64,000 bases of DNA, from contig NZ_BCSV01000001.1 of assembly GCF_001571045.1 (NCBI RefSeq), positions 1-64,000 on the forward strand, written 5' to 3'. A program made the translations under genes and the position numbers. Within the stretch, counting starts at the first letter, position 1. Each line of letters begins with the position of its first letter. This DNA comes from Curtobacterium ammoniigenes NBRC 101786 (GTDB lineage Bacteria > Actinomycetota > Actinomycetes > Actinomycetales > Microbacteriaceae). The notes below the pieces were generated by a model that saw only the letters and a list, made by a program, of their open reading frames with translations, ran no database searches and was not told where the DNA came from. Positions 41,072 to 49,972 of the stretch are shown piece after piece.

Positions 41072-41449
41072 ATGCCCACAACGCCGCACGGGCTCGAACT
41101 GCTGCCGCAACCATCCGTCGACGAGCTCGAACTCCCCGTGATCTTCGATGCGCTCGCCGACCCGCTCAGACTTGCGATCCTCCATCGACTCCTCGTCGAT
41201 GCTGCGGGAGCCGAGCAGTCCTGCACCTGGGTGGGGCTGAACCGACCGAAGTCCACCCAGACGCACCACTTCCGCGTCCTCCGCGAGGCCGGTCTCCTCG
41301 AGCAGCGCCTCGACGGGCTCGAGCGGCGCACCCGCGTGCGCGTCGAGGACATCGAGGCGAGGTTCCCCGGTCTCCTCGGGCTCGTCCTCGACTGGTCCGT
41401 CCCGACCGGCGTCCTGGTCGCCGAGCCGCCAGCGCCGGTGCAGGCGTGA
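41072..41449 (+). CDS. ArsR-family winged-helix regulator
   Basis: 125 residues. The winged helix is recognisable: IFDALADPLRLAILHRLL (helix 1-2), WVGLNRPKSTQTHHFRVLREAGLLEQRLDGLERRTRVRVEDIEARFPGLL (recognition helix and wing). No metal-binding cysteine cluster is seen, so it is probably a non-metal member. Divergent from the MFS gene; its stop overlaps the methyltransferase GTG (GTGA). Confidence 0.85.
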   Translation: MPTTPHGLELLPQPSVDELELPVIFDALADPLRLAILHRLLVDAAGAEQSCTWVGLNRPKSTQTHHFRVLREAGLLEQRLDGLERRTRVRVEDIEARFPGLLGLVLDWSVPTGVLVAEPPAPVQA

Positions 41450-43116
41450 CCGCACCGCTTCCGCCGATCCGAAGCGGAGGCGCGTTCCTGGCTGCCCTTG
41501 CCGCCGACTTCGCTGCCGCGGAATTCACAGTGTCCGGGCTCGACGCCCTGTGGGGTGCTGTTGCCGCGGCCGCCCTTTTCCGCGGAGACCGGGTTCCTGC
41601 ACGGCGCGCCCTCGATCAGGTGACGGGAAGCGGGACTCGCGCCGGGCGAGCGGCTGACGGGGCAGTGGACGAGCCTCCTGCCTGGCGAGCGGCCGATGGG
41701 GCGGAGGACGAGTCTCGCGCACGGCGTGCGACGCTGGCCCGGTGTTTCGTGCTCGGGCTGCCGGTCGAACGCGCAGCGCTCGCGCGTGCGATTCCGACCG
41801 CCGGTGTGGATGCCGCGATCGAGGCAGGTCTGCTTCGCACGCCCGACACGCAACTCGCCAATGACGATGACCGACTCGTGCCGCTCGTCGACCTGCGCCC
41901 CTACGACTTCGTCGACGACCTCGGTCCTGGCAGCTTCTGGATCCTCTCCGACCTCGGCGAACTCGCTGTCGGCGGGGCGCTCGGCGAGCAGCACGTGCTC
42001 GGCATCGGTGGCGCGTCCACCACGCTCGCGGGACTCATGCTGCCGACGCGGGTCCGCTCCGTGCTCGATCTCGGCACCGGTTGCGGAATCCAGGCGCTGC
42101 ACGCTCGCCGCTTTGCGGAACGGGTGGTCGCAACGGACATCTCGGCGCGAGCGCTCGACATCGCGCGGTTCAACGCCGCCCTGAACGGTGTCGACGGGAT
42201 CGAGTTCCGCTCCGGGTCGCTGTTCGAGCCGGTGGTTGGCGAGCGATTCGACCGTATCGTGTCGAATCCGCCGTTCGTGATCACGCCGCGACGCGCCGAT
42301 GTGCCGGCGTACGAGTACCGCGACGGCGGCATGGTCGGCGACGCGCTCGTCGAGCGGGTGATCCGCGGCATTCCCGAGCACCTCGAGCCCGGTGGTACCG
42401 CCCAGCTCCTCGGCAATTGGGAGTACCGCGTCGGCGTCGACGGTCTCGCACGCGTCGAAGGCTGGGTCGTGGACTCGGATCTCGACGTCTGGGTGATCGA
42501 GCGTGAGCGCCAGGACCCGCCGACCTACGCCGAGACCTGGGTGCGCGACGGCGGCACGAGGCCGGGCACGCCCGAGTACGAACCCCTCGTCGACGCGTGG
42601 CTCGATGACTTCGCGACGCGATCCGTGACGGAGGTGGGGTTCGGGTACGTCGTGCTGCGGGCCTCCCACCCGGACGCGATCCCCGATCGCTCAGGAGGCG
42701 CGAGTCGCCTCCGCCGGTTCGAGCAGCGCCCCGACGCGCTCGGCTCCGTTCCCGTCGGCCTCGGCCCCGTGGTCGCACGTGTCCTCGACGCCGTCACTTG
42801 GCTGCGGAGCGTCGATGATGCGGCGCTCCTTCGCGCGCACCTCCGCGTCGCGGGGGATGTGACGGAGGAGCGGCATTACTGGCCCGGAAACGACGACCCG
42901 ACCGTCATCACGCTCGTCCAGGGCGGCGGCTTCGGACGGCGCGTCGACGCCGGAACCGCGCTCGCCGCGTGCGTGGGCGCGTGCGACGGTGAGCTCTCCC
43001 TCGCCGCGATCATCGGGGCGATCGCGCAGCTCACCGCGGTCGACGAGGCCGCACTCGTGGCGGAACTCCTGCCACAAGTGCGGTCGCTCGTGACCGACGG
43101 GCTGTTGCTGTCCTGA
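41446..43116 (+). CDS. Class I SAM methyltransferase with DUF7059-like flanks
   Basis: 556 residues. The central methyltransferase domain has VLDLGTGCGIQALHA (motif I, Asp208) and NPPF (274-277), the signature of N-methylation of adenine, glutamine or related amides. The N-terminal 190 residues (wing-like, LPPIRSGGAFLAALAADF) and C-terminal 200 residues match my memory of actinobacterial proteins annotated DUF7059-methyltransferase-DUF7782. Target unknown; RNA or protein modification is likely. Its 3' end, including the TGA, is tandemly repeated downstream. Confidence 0.82.
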   Translation: MTAPLPPIRSGGAFLAALAADFAAAEFTVSGLDALWGAVAAAALFRGDRVPARRALDQVTGSGTRAGRAADGAVDEPPAWRAADGAEDESRARRATLARCFVLGLPVERAALARAIPTAGVDAAIEAGLLRTPDTQLANDDDRLVPLVDLRPYDFVDDLGPGSFWILSDLGELAVGGALGEQHVLGIGGASTTLAGLMLPTRVRSVLDLGTGCGIQALHARRFAERVVATDISARALDIARFNAALNGVDGIEFRSGSLFEPVVGERFDRIVSNPPFVITPRRADVPAYEYRDGGMVGDALVERVIRGIPEHLEPGGTAQLLGNWEYRVGVDGLARVEGWVVDSDLDVWVIERERQDPPTYAETWVRDGGTRPGTPEYEPLVDAWLDDFATRSVTEVGFGYVVLRASHPDAIPDRSGGASRLRRFEQRPDALGSVPVGLGPVVARVLDAVTWLRSVDDAALLRAHLRVAGDVTEERHYWPGNDDPTVITLVQGGGFGRRVDAGTALAACVGACDGELSLAAIIGAIAQLTAVDEAALVAELLPQVRSLVTDGLLLS

Positions 43117-43167
43117 ATCGGGAGCGCTGCTCTCCTGAATCGGGACTGTTGCTCTCCTGAGGGCGGA
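43102..43167. repeat. 22-bp tandem repeat spanning methyltransferase stop
   Basis: Three 22-bp units: 43102-43123, 43124-43145 and 43146-43167. The first contains the last coding bases and TGA (43114-43116). Each carries a TCCTGA block. Confidence 0.85.
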
Positions 43168-43175
43168 TCGCGATG

Positions 43176-43250
43176 AGCGGCCGTAGCGCCAGGAGTGATC
43201 AGCGACCGTAGCGCCAGGAGCGATCAGCGGCCGTCGCGCCAGGAGTACTG
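43176..43250. repeat. 25-bp tandem repeat spanning epimerase stop
   Basis: Three 25-bp units starting AGCGGCCGTAGCGCCAGGAG or close: 43176-43200, 43201-43225 and 43226-43250. The third holds the last codons of the minus-strand epimerase (SWRDGR). The stop TGA (43224-43226) falls at the junction of units two and three. Confidence 0.85.
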
Positions 43251-44084
43251 CGGGGCGTAGCCGAGGAGTTCCCGAGCCTTCTCGCTCGACAGCAGCGAGC
43301 TCACTCCATCGATCTCCGAGCGGCGCTCGATGTCGGGGATGTACCGTTCGACGAACTCGATGGTCGGCGCCTCCATCACCGTGTCGGGGCTCGCGATGAT
43401 GAACGCCTCGAAGCCCGTGAGGTCGCTCTCGACGGCCTTCCGCACGGCCTGCGCGCCGTCCCGGGAGTCGATGTAGGACCACAGGTTGAACGACTTCTTC
43501 TCGGGGTCGCGGTCCCATGGGAACCCGTCGTAGTCGGCCACGTCCATGACGTTGGAGAACCGGAGGCCGATCATCTTCAGCGACGGATCCCACCGGGTGA
43601 AGTGGCGAGCCATCTCCTCTTCGACGGCTTTGCCGAGCGAGTACGACGACTGCGGGCGCACGGCGAACTCCTCGTCCACCGGGATGTATGGCGGATGGAA
43701 CTCGCCCATGGGGATCCCGAGCAGGGTCTCGCTGGAGGCCCACACCACGTTCTTGATACCCGCCGCCCGCGCCGCATGGAACACGTTGATCGACGACGTC
43801 ACGTTGTTCGTGATGAGCGCGACATCCGGCACCTGTCCGGGAGCGGGGACCGCCGCGAGATGCACCACGGCATCGACGTGGTCGTACCGGTCGTCGACGC
43901 CGATCAGGCAGTTGAGCACCTGGCCGTAGTCGGTCAGATCGGTGCGAATGAACACGGCTTCTGCGGGTGCGTCGGGCGAGGGCACACGGTCCAGGTTGAC
44001 GACGTCGTACCCGTGTTCGACGAACTCCCGAACCACTGCGCGGCCCAACTTGCCGCTGCCCCCGGTCACTACGACTCGCGTCAT
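43224..44084 (-). CDS. NAD(P)-dependent epimerase/dehydratase
   Basis: 286-residue extended short-chain dehydrogenase. TRVVVTGGSGKLGRAVV is the nucleotide-binding loop, AVVHLAAVPAPG the NAD core, and SSYSLGKAVEE the YxxxK catalytic pair. Resembles nucleotide-sugar epimerases and related uronate dehydrogenases, but the substrate is not clear. GGAGG with proper spacing favours ATG 44084 over ATG 44090, which touches the ribosome site. Confidence 0.88.
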   Translation of the reverse strand: MTRVVVTGGSGKLGRAVVREFVEHGYDVVNLDRVPSPDAPAEAVFIRTDLTDYGQVLNCLIGVDDRYDHVDAVVHLAAVPAPGQVPDVALITNNVTSSINVFHAARAAGIKNVVWASSETLLGIPMGEFHPPYIPVDEEFAVRPQSSYSLGKAVEEEMARHFTRWDPSLKMIGLRFSNVMDVADYDGFPWDRDPEKKSFNLWSYIDSRDGAQAVRKAVESDLTGFEAFIIASPDTVMEAPTIEFVERYIPDIERRSEIDGVSSLLSSEKARELLGYAPQYSWRDGR

Positions 44085-44712
44085 TTGCATCCTCCTCGAC
44101 GAACTGACGTGCGCGCTCACTCGAGGCGCACGGTTCCTATCCTGCCGCCGTCCGCGGCTCGATGCTCGGTTCTCGGACACTCGGCGAACAGCGCCCGTCA
44201 TCGGATAGCGGCACGGGCGGTGCGTGGCTAGGCTCGGATCGCGCTGATCCGGCTGGTTACCGTGCGGCGCACGCATCGAACAAACGATTCCCGAAGCGCG
44301 CCACGGTCTCCTGATCCGGCCGGAGGTGCCTCGTAATCGGGTGCGTCCGGTGCGCCCCGTCGGCCTGTCCCGCTGGGGCGCACCCCCTTTCAACGGCCCG
44401 GGTGTGGCTGCGGCCGGCAACAGCTTCACTGGCCCGAGTCTGACCGCGGCCTGCACACCGAGCGATCTGTTCGTTGCCGGGGCGTTCCGAGGCATTCCGC
44501 CCGACGCGGGCAGCCGCCTGCGCACAGCGGACCGCCCTACGTCCGCATCTGCGCGCGGGGTGAGAGCATGATCTCGTCATCGGGTCGGAATCAGGGATCC
44601 GATGGCGTCGCTGGCGGGGGTCGGAGCGTGTCGGGCGCTTCGGCTCCCGCTCTGCGACTTCGCCTTCAACGCGATCGTTGGTGACCGTTGAGCGCCCCCG
44701 CGAGCACCCCCG
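44085..44712. other. 628-bp stretch with no supported gene
   Basis: Short open frames on both strands are Arg/Pro/Ser-rich, lack ribosome sites and resemble no family. A TAGGCT at about 44229 could be a -10 box, but no start follows at the expected distance. I see nothing else. Confidence 0.5.
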
Positions 44713-45756
44713 TCAGTGCGCGGGCACCCACCCGAGTTGCGGCGCGATCTGCTCGGCGACGACGGTGAGGATTCTGCGGTGCGACGCCGCGTCGCCGTTC
44801 GCCGGCAGGGTGATGACGAGCGCGTCCGCGGCGGACACCGCCGGATCGGCGGCGAGTGCTTCGGCGATGGCGTCCGGTGCGCCGGAGAGGACCTTCTGGA
44901 AGCGGAACGGCGGCGTTCCGGACAGTGGACGACCCTCGTCGTCCATCCCGGCCGCGTAGGACGTCAGGAACTCCTCATGCGTCGCCCGATCGCGATCGTT
45001 GAGCAGGGGAACGACGATGCGACCGACCGCGACAACCGGACCCTGATGCTCGCCGGGCGCGGCGGTGGCGGTGCCGGGCCTCCAATGCTCGCGGTACGCC
45101 GCGATCTGCGCCGCCTGCGCGTCCGCGAACGGGGCGCCCGTGTCCTCCGTGTTCAGTGTCGACAGATGCAGCCGGAGTCCGCGCTCAGCGGTTCGCACGG
45201 CCGTCCCCATGCTGCCGCCGCCCCACCAGACCCGACCGAGAAGGCCCGGGCTCGCAGGTTGCAGTGTCAGGGCCGCGTCAGCCGGAATGCTCTCGTACCC
45301 GGAGCCGCTCGACCCGAGCTGTTCGCCGCGGAGCGCCCGCAGGAGCGATTCCGTGCGCACATCTGCTTCGTCGCGGAACGATCGCTCCACCGCGCCGAAG
45401 ATCGGGTCGAGGATCGGGCCGTATCCCGGGATCCCCGAGGAGATGCCGAGCTCGACACGGCCGCCGCTCAGCAGGTCCACGGTGCTCGCATCCTCCGCGA
45501 GCCGGACCGGGTCCTCGTATCGCATACCGAGCACGGCGGTGCCGAAGTGAATTCGCTCGGTGCGCTGCGCGGCCGCCGCGAAGAACGTCATGGGGCTGGT
45601 CAGGAACGGCTCGAAATGGCGGCCCCGCACCCATCCCGTCCCGTATCCGAGATCCTCCGCGTGAGCGAACAGTCGCAACCCGTCCTCGAGGGCATCGGCA
45701 GCACCGGCCGGCCCGCCATGGTTGGGAACGAACGACAGGAACCCGAGCTCGCGCAC
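44713..45756 (-). CDS. LLM class flavin-dependent oxidoreductase
   Basis: 347 residues, luciferase-like. Start MRELGFLSFVPNHGG, core RIHFGTAVLGMRYEDPVRLAEDASTVDLLSGGRVELGISSGIPG and RVWWGGGSMGTAVRTAERGLRLHLS. Same branch as the gene at 37452. Probably an FMN- or F420-dependent oxidoreductase with unknown substrate. GTG 45756 follows TAGGCT (45763-45768, minus strand) by 6 bases, and the promoter is divergent from the Ski2-like helicase. Confidence 0.88.
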   Translation of the reverse strand: MRELGFLSFVPNHGGPAGAADALEDGLRLFAHAEDLGYGTGWVRGRHFEPFLTSPMTFFAAAAQRTERIHFGTAVLGMRYEDPVRLAEDASTVDLLSGGRVELGISSGIPGYGPILDPIFGAVERSFRDEADVRTESLLRALRGEQLGSSGSGYESIPADAALTLQPASPGLLGRVWWGGGSMGTAVRTAERGLRLHLSTLNTEDTGAPFADAQAAQIAAYREHWRPGTATAAPGEHQGPVVAVGRIVVPLLNDRDRATHEEFLTSYAAGMDDEGRPLSGTPPFRFQKVLSGAPDAIAEALAADPAVSAADALVITLPANGDAASHRRILTVVAEQIAPQLGWVPAH

Positions 45757-45762
45757 GACGCA

Positions 45763-45768
45763 AGCCTA
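45763..45768 (-). promoter_or_regulatory. -10 box for leaderless LLM oxidoreductase
   Basis: TAGGCT on the minus strand, 6 bases, GTG 45756. Confidence 0.5.
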
Positions 45769-45869
45769 CGCGCGGAGGTGAGTCGGGCCTCCCGATCGAT
45801 GCGCCTGCCGCTCGCACCGGGCGGCACCTGTGCGGGAGGCTCGACACGGTCCGGGAGAATGGGGTCACC

Positions 45870-48458
45870 ATGTCGGATTCCAGCGCGACCGCGTCCCTCC
45901 TGCCCGCGCTTCCGGAGGGCGACGGCGCCGCCGACCCTGATGCCGTGTATGGGGCGTTCGCCGACTGGGCCGCCTCGACGGGTCGCCCGCTGTATCCGGC
46001 GCAGGACGAAGCCGTCATCGAGTTCGTCTCCGGTGCGAATGTGATCCTCTCGACGCCGACGGGCACCGGCAAGTCGCTGGTCGCTGCGGCGGCGCACTTC
46101 GCGGGACTCGCCGAGGGGCGGCGCAGTTACTACACCGCACCGATCAAGGCCCTGGTGTCGGAGAAGTTCTTTCAGCTGGTGGACCTCTTCGGACCGGAGA
46201 ACGTCGGCATGGTCACCGGTGACTCCAGCGTCAACGGGGACGCCCCGATCGTGTGCTGCACGGCGGAGATCCTCGCGAACCTCGCGCTCCGGGAGGGTGC
46301 GGACGCGGACGTCGACATCGTCATCATGGATGAGTTCCACTTCTACGGCGAGCCGGACCGCGGCTGGGCGTGGCAGGTGCCGCTCATCGTGCTCGAGCGG
46401 GCGCAGTTCCTGCTCATGTCCGCGACGCTCGGCGACGTCACGACGATCGCCGACGACCTGTCGCGTCGAACGGGCCGGGCGACCGCGCTCGTGACCGGTG
46501 TGTCCCGTCCGGTCCCGCTGTCCTACGAATACGTCGAGACGCCGGTGCAGGAGACCGTCGAACGGCTGCTGGAAGAGGGCAAGGCGCCCGTGTACATCGT
46601 GCATTTCGCACAGGCCGCAGCGCTCGAACGCGCGCAGTCGCTGACATCGGTGCGGGTCGCTTCCCGCGAGCGCCGGGACGAGATCGCGGGAGCCATCGGC
46701 GGCTTCCGCTTCAGCGCGGGGTTCGGACAGACCCTGTCGCGGCTGCTTCGCGCCGGTATCGGGGTGCACCACGCGGGCATGCTGCCGAAGTACCGTCGGC
46801 TCGTCGAACAGCTGGCGCAGCGCGGCCTGCTCCCCGTCATCTGCGGCACCGACACGCTCGGCGTCGGCATCAACGTTCCGATTCGGAGCGTGCTCCTCAC
46901 GGGGCTCACGAAGTTCGACGGCACCCGCATGCGCCAGCTGAGCGCCCGCGAGTTTCACCAGATTGCGGGCCGCGCCGGCCGGGCCGGGTTCGACACCGAG
47001 GGCGACGTGCTCGCCGAAGCGCCCGAGCATGAGATCGAGAATGCGCGCGCGCTCGCGAAGGCCGGCGACGACGCGAAGAAGCGATCGAAGGTGAAGCGCA
47101 AGAAGGCGCCCGACGGCTTCGTGTCCTGGGGGCTTGGCTCGTTCGAGCGGCTGCAGGGCGCGGAGCCGGAGCCGCTGACGTCCCGCATGCGGATCACGCA
47201 CGCGATGGTCCTCTCGGTGGTCGCCCGCGGCGGCGATGCGTTCAGCGCGGTGCGGTCGCTCGTGTTCGACAACCACGAACCGTGGTCGCGGCAGCTCACA
47301 TTGGCGAAGCGCGCACTCGAGATCACTCGCACGCTCCTCACCGCAGGTGTGATCGAACGCATCCCCGGAGCGAACGGCGAGCCAGCCCGCTTGCGTGTCA
47401 CCGTCGACCTGCAGCCGAACTTTGCGCTGAATCAACCGCTGTCGCCGTTCGCGCTCGCCGCGTTCGAGTTGCTCGATCCGGAGTCGCCGACGTTCGCGCT
47501 CGACATGGTGTCGATCGTCGAGTCGACGTTGGACGATCCGCGCGCGATCCTCGGCGCACAGCAGTTCAAGGAGCGCGGCGAAGCGGTCGCGCGCATGAAG
47601 CAGGAGGGGATCGAGTACGACGAGCGCATGGAGCTGCTCGAGGAGGTGACGCATCCGCGGCCCCTCGCCGAGCTGCTCGAGGCGGCGTACGAGGCGTACG
47701 CGGCGGAGCAGCCGTGGGTGCTCGATTTCGCACTGTCGCCGAAGGCGGTGGTGCGTGACATGTTCGAGCGGGCGCAGACCTTCGGCGACTTCGTCCGGTT
47801 CTATGGGCTGACTCGCTCGGAGGGGCTGGTCCTCCGATACCTGTCGGATGCGTATCGGGCGATGCGGCAGACGATTCCGTCGGAGATGCGCACGCCCGAA
47901 CTCGACGACATCATCGAGTGGCTCGGCGAGCTGGTTCGGCAGGTCGACTCGTCCTTGGTTGACGAATGGGAGGCCCTGGTCAGCCCGCATCTCGTGCTCG
48001 ATGCCCACGCGTCGGACGACGCCGAGGTCGCGGCACCTGCTCCGGCTCGCCTGACCGGGAACGTGCGTGCGTTCCGCGTGCTGGTTCGCAATGCGCTGTT
48101 TCGTCGGGTGCAGCTCGCGGCCCTGGACGATGTGGGGGCGCTCGGCGAGTTGGACGCGCAGCACGGCTTTGATCACCGGGCGTGGGACGCGATGCTCGAG
48201 GAGTACTACGCGGAGCATGATGCGATCGCGACCGATGCCGATGCACGGTCGATGCGGTTCGTGGTGCTCGACGAGCGGCCTGCGGCGGCGGATCGCGTGT
48301 GGCGGGTGCGGCAGATCTTCTCGGACCCGGAGGGGGATCACGACTTCGGGTTCAGCGCGGTGGTCGATCTCGATGCGTCCGACGAACTCGGGGAGGCTGT
48401 GGTCCGGGTGACCGAGATCGGCCGGTTCGACGGATGGACGGACGTCGAGGTCGACTAG
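45870..48458 (+). CDS. Ski2-like DEAD/DEAH-box helicase with DUF3516
   Basis: 862-residue superfamily 2 helicase. PTGTGKS (Lys68), MDEFHFYG (Asp154, a DEFH box), SATLGD and HQIAGRAGRAG give a complete, active-looking ATPase core. An insertion of basic KKRSKVKRKK near residue 410 precedes the C-terminal DUF3516 region, typical of actinobacterial members. Likely an RNA or DNA unwinding enzyme; it differs from the pseudo-helicase at 13450 in keeping all motifs. The stop is shared with the converging RNase H gene in a CTAG. GGGAGA lies 11 bases before ATG 45870. Confidence 0.92.
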   Translation: MSDSSATASLLPALPEGDGAADPDAVYGAFADWAASTGRPLYPAQDEAVIEFVSGANVILSTPTGTGKSLVAAAAHFAGLAEGRRSYYTAPIKALVSEKFFQLVDLFGPENVGMVTGDSSVNGDAPIVCCTAEILANLALREGADADVDIVIMDEFHFYGEPDRGWAWQVPLIVLERAQFLLMSATLGDVTTIADDLSRRTGRATALVTGVSRPVPLSYEYVETPVQETVERLLEEGKAPVYIVHFAQAAALERAQSLTSVRVASRERRDEIAGAIGGFRFSAGFGQTLSRLLRAGIGVHHAGMLPKYRRLVEQLAQRGLLPVICGTDTLGVGINVPIRSVLLTGLTKFDGTRMRQLSAREFHQIAGRAGRAGFDTEGDVLAEAPEHEIENARALAKAGDDAKKRSKVKRKKAPDGFVSWGLGSFERLQGAEPEPLTSRMRITHAMVLSVVARGGDAFSAVRSLVFDNHEPWSRQLTLAKRALEITRTLLTAGVIERIPGANGEPARLRVTVDLQPNFALNQPLSPFALAAFELLDPESPTFALDMVSIVESTLDDPRAILGAQQFKERGEAVARMKQEGIEYDERMELLEEVTHPRPLAELLEAAYEAYAAEQPWVLDFALSPKAVVRDMFERAQTFGDFVRFYGLTRSEGLVLRYLSDAYRAMRQTIPSEMRTPELDDIIEWLGELVRQVDSSLVDEWEALVSPHLVLDAHASDDAEVAAPAPARLTGNVRAFRVLVRNALFRRVQLAALDDVGALGELDAQHGFDHRAWDAMLEEYYAEHDAIATDADARSMRFVVLDERPAAADRVWRVRQIFSDPEGDHDFGFSAVVDLDASDELGEAVVRVTEIGRFDGWTDVEVD

Positions 48459-48976
48459 AACAGGGTGGCCGGCGACACTGGCTCCGGGAGCGGCGACGGC
48501 TCGGTCACCGTGACACCGGGCCAGCCCGGGCCGTGCGGCACCGGCGTGCGTTGCTGGTAGGCGGTTGCCGCCGCGCGGGCGCGTGCGTCGGCGGCCTCGT
48601 TCATCTCGTGGCCGACGTGCCCACGGACCCATTCGAACGTCACGGTTCGCCCCTGCAGTTCGGCGTCGAGCTCCTTGATGATCTCGACGTTGAGGACGGG
48701 CTTCCCGTCCGCTTTCCGCCAGCCTTTCCGTTTCCAACCGGCGAGCCACGTGGTGCACGCATTGATCGCGTACTGGCTGTCGCACAGGATGTGGAGCGGC
48801 TCGCCGGTGTCTTTCGTCGCTCGGAGCAGCTGAAGAACTGCGGTCAGCTCGCCCTGGTTGTTCGTGGCACTCGGCCAGCCTCCAGCCGCCCAACGATCAT
48901 CGTCGACGTACCAGGCCCAGCCGGCCGGCCCTGGGTTTCCAAGCGCGGATCCGTCAGCGGCGGCGGTGATCGTCAC
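48455..48976 (-). CDS. Ribonuclease HI
   Basis: 173-residue type 1 RNase H degrading RNA in RNA-DNA hybrids. Catalytic acids Asp8, Glu43, Asp66 and Asp130 are present (AADGSALGNPGPAGW, NNQGELTAV, LCDSQYAI, EAADARAR), with the RGHVGHEMNE loop. About 35 residues extend past the usual end. GTG 48976 has GAGGAG 7 bases upstream. The stop codon overlaps that of the Ski2-like helicase within CTAG, so the two genes touch tail to tail. Confidence 0.92.
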   Translation of the reverse strand: MTITAAADGSALGNPGPAGWAWYVDDDRWAAGGWPSATNNQGELTAVLQLLRATKDTGEPLHILCDSQYAINACTTWLAGWKRKGWRKADGKPVLNVEIIKELDAELQGRTVTFEWVRGHVGHEMNEAADARARAAATAYQQRTPVPHGPGWPGVTVTEPSPLPEPVSPATLF

Positions 48977-49112
48977 GGGGAACTCCTCGATGCGGTGGGC
49001 GGTGCGGGGTCAACGGTAGCTGACGGGGGAGGCCGAGCCGGGCCCCCCAAGCGTGTTCGGGGACGCAGCCGATCACCGCGCGGATGTGGGGGAGCACACA
49101 TCGGGGGCGGTC

Positions 49113-49118
49113 TAGCGT
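49113..49118 (+). promoter_or_regulatory. -10 box upstream of acidic hypothetical gene
   Basis: TAGCGT. Transcription would start about 7 bases on, at the beginning of the tandem duplication, giving a roughly 65-base leader. Confidence 0.45.
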
Positions 49119-49122
49119 CGGC

Positions 49123-49174
49123 GGCGCCTGATCGATCCGACTGATCCGGGCGCCTGATCGATCCGACTGATCCG
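49123..49174. repeat. Perfect 26-bp tandem duplication in a 5' leader
   Basis: Two identical copies (49123-49148 and 49149-49174), each GGCGCCTGATCGATCCGACT plus TGATCCG without break. GAGGAG (49178-49183) and ATG 49191 follow. No mismatch, so it is recent. Confidence 0.9.
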
Positions 49175-49190
49175 ACCGAGGAGAACCCCG

Positions 49191-49511
49191 ATGGCAGACG
49201 ACGACGCGCAGACCCACTACCGGGGGGTCGCGAAGATGGTGCACCACGTCGAGAACGATGAGCAGGTGCCCGACGGAGAGCGCCGCGCCGCGGACACCGC
49301 CTACACGCCGAGCAGCGAGCGCGAGACCGAGGTGCTGCAGGACCCGGAACGCGATTCCGAGGCGCTGCGCGCTGACGATGTCGACCCCGACCAAGTCAAG
49401 GTCGTGCCCGGCACCGGCGGCGTGGATGACGTCGGGGACGTGGATGTCGACCCGAAGGACCTTCACCTGCCATGGCAGGACGGCGCGGACGACGAGCCCG
49501 GCGCGGAGTGA
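49191..49511 (+). CDS. Acidic hypothetical protein
   Basis: 106 residues, strongly acidic (Asp/Glu-rich second half, e.g. GVDDVGDVDVDPKD), no cysteine, no membrane segment. The first 45 residues (THYRGVAKMVHHVENDEQVP) may form a helix. I do not recognise a family. GAGGAG 7 bases before ATG supports translation. A stress- or DNA-mimic-type acidic protein cannot be excluded. Confidence 0.7.
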   Translation: MADDDAQTHYRGVAKMVHHVENDEQVPDGERRAADTAYTPSSERETEVLQDPERDSEALRADDVDPDQVKVVPGTGGVDDVGDVDVDPKDLHLPWQDGADDEPGAE

Positions 49512-49566
49512 GCCCCGGGCGGCCGGCTTCTGAGGGTCGCCGTGCGCGGCGCCTCGTCGGCCGAAT

Positions 49567-49972
49567 TCAGGCGGCCGGAAGGTGCAGGTGCCGGAGCTCC
49601 GGGGTCACCTGCGCGATCGAGACGAAGTCGCGGTCCGCGCTCACCACGACGGAGCGGTTCGCGATCGCGTAGGCCGCGATCAAGATGTCGACGGGTCCCG
49701 CGTCTCTCAAATGGCCGCTGTTCCATAGCTGACTCTGTATCGCGAGCACCTCGTCGTTTCGTGGCATGCTCCGCAAGCTCGACGTGCGCGCGAATCTCGT
49801 GCTCGAGTCGATCATGGGCTTGAGCGTTCCGTGCAGAGTGGCAATATTCGAGGACCTGCGGAGGGCAGGTCACGATCACGTGGTGCGTTGTGATCTCTTC
49901 GAGTTGGCGGCGCACAGCATGCGATTGAAGCGCCCGCGCCCAGACGGAGTGGTCGACGAGAAATGCGGTCAT
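49567..49972 (-). pseudogene. VapC-like PIN toxin, frameshifted
   Basis: The N-terminal half reads in one frame (MTAFLVDHSVWARALQSHAV through LEYCHSARN to about RAHVELA). The C-terminal half continues one frame over (LRSMPRNDEVLAIQSQ, GPVDILIAAYAIANRSVVVSADRDFVSIAQV). Together they give an ordinary VapC of about 133 residues with the four PIN acids (Asp7, Glu in LEY, Asp in PVDIL, Asp in SADRD). The shift lies near 49780-49790. The ATG overlaps the vapB stop. Either a recent inactivation or a sequencing error; without a fix the RNase is dead. Confidence 0.8.

Noticed and set aside
37452-45756. Bacterial bioluminescence genes
   Set aside because: The two LLM proteins are generic flavin/F420 oxidoreductases, far apart and without luxCDE-like genes.
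45600-48893. A long minus-strand frame opposite the Ski2-like helicase
   Set aside because: Same GC effect; composition is Arg/His/Glu-rich and no motif is seen.
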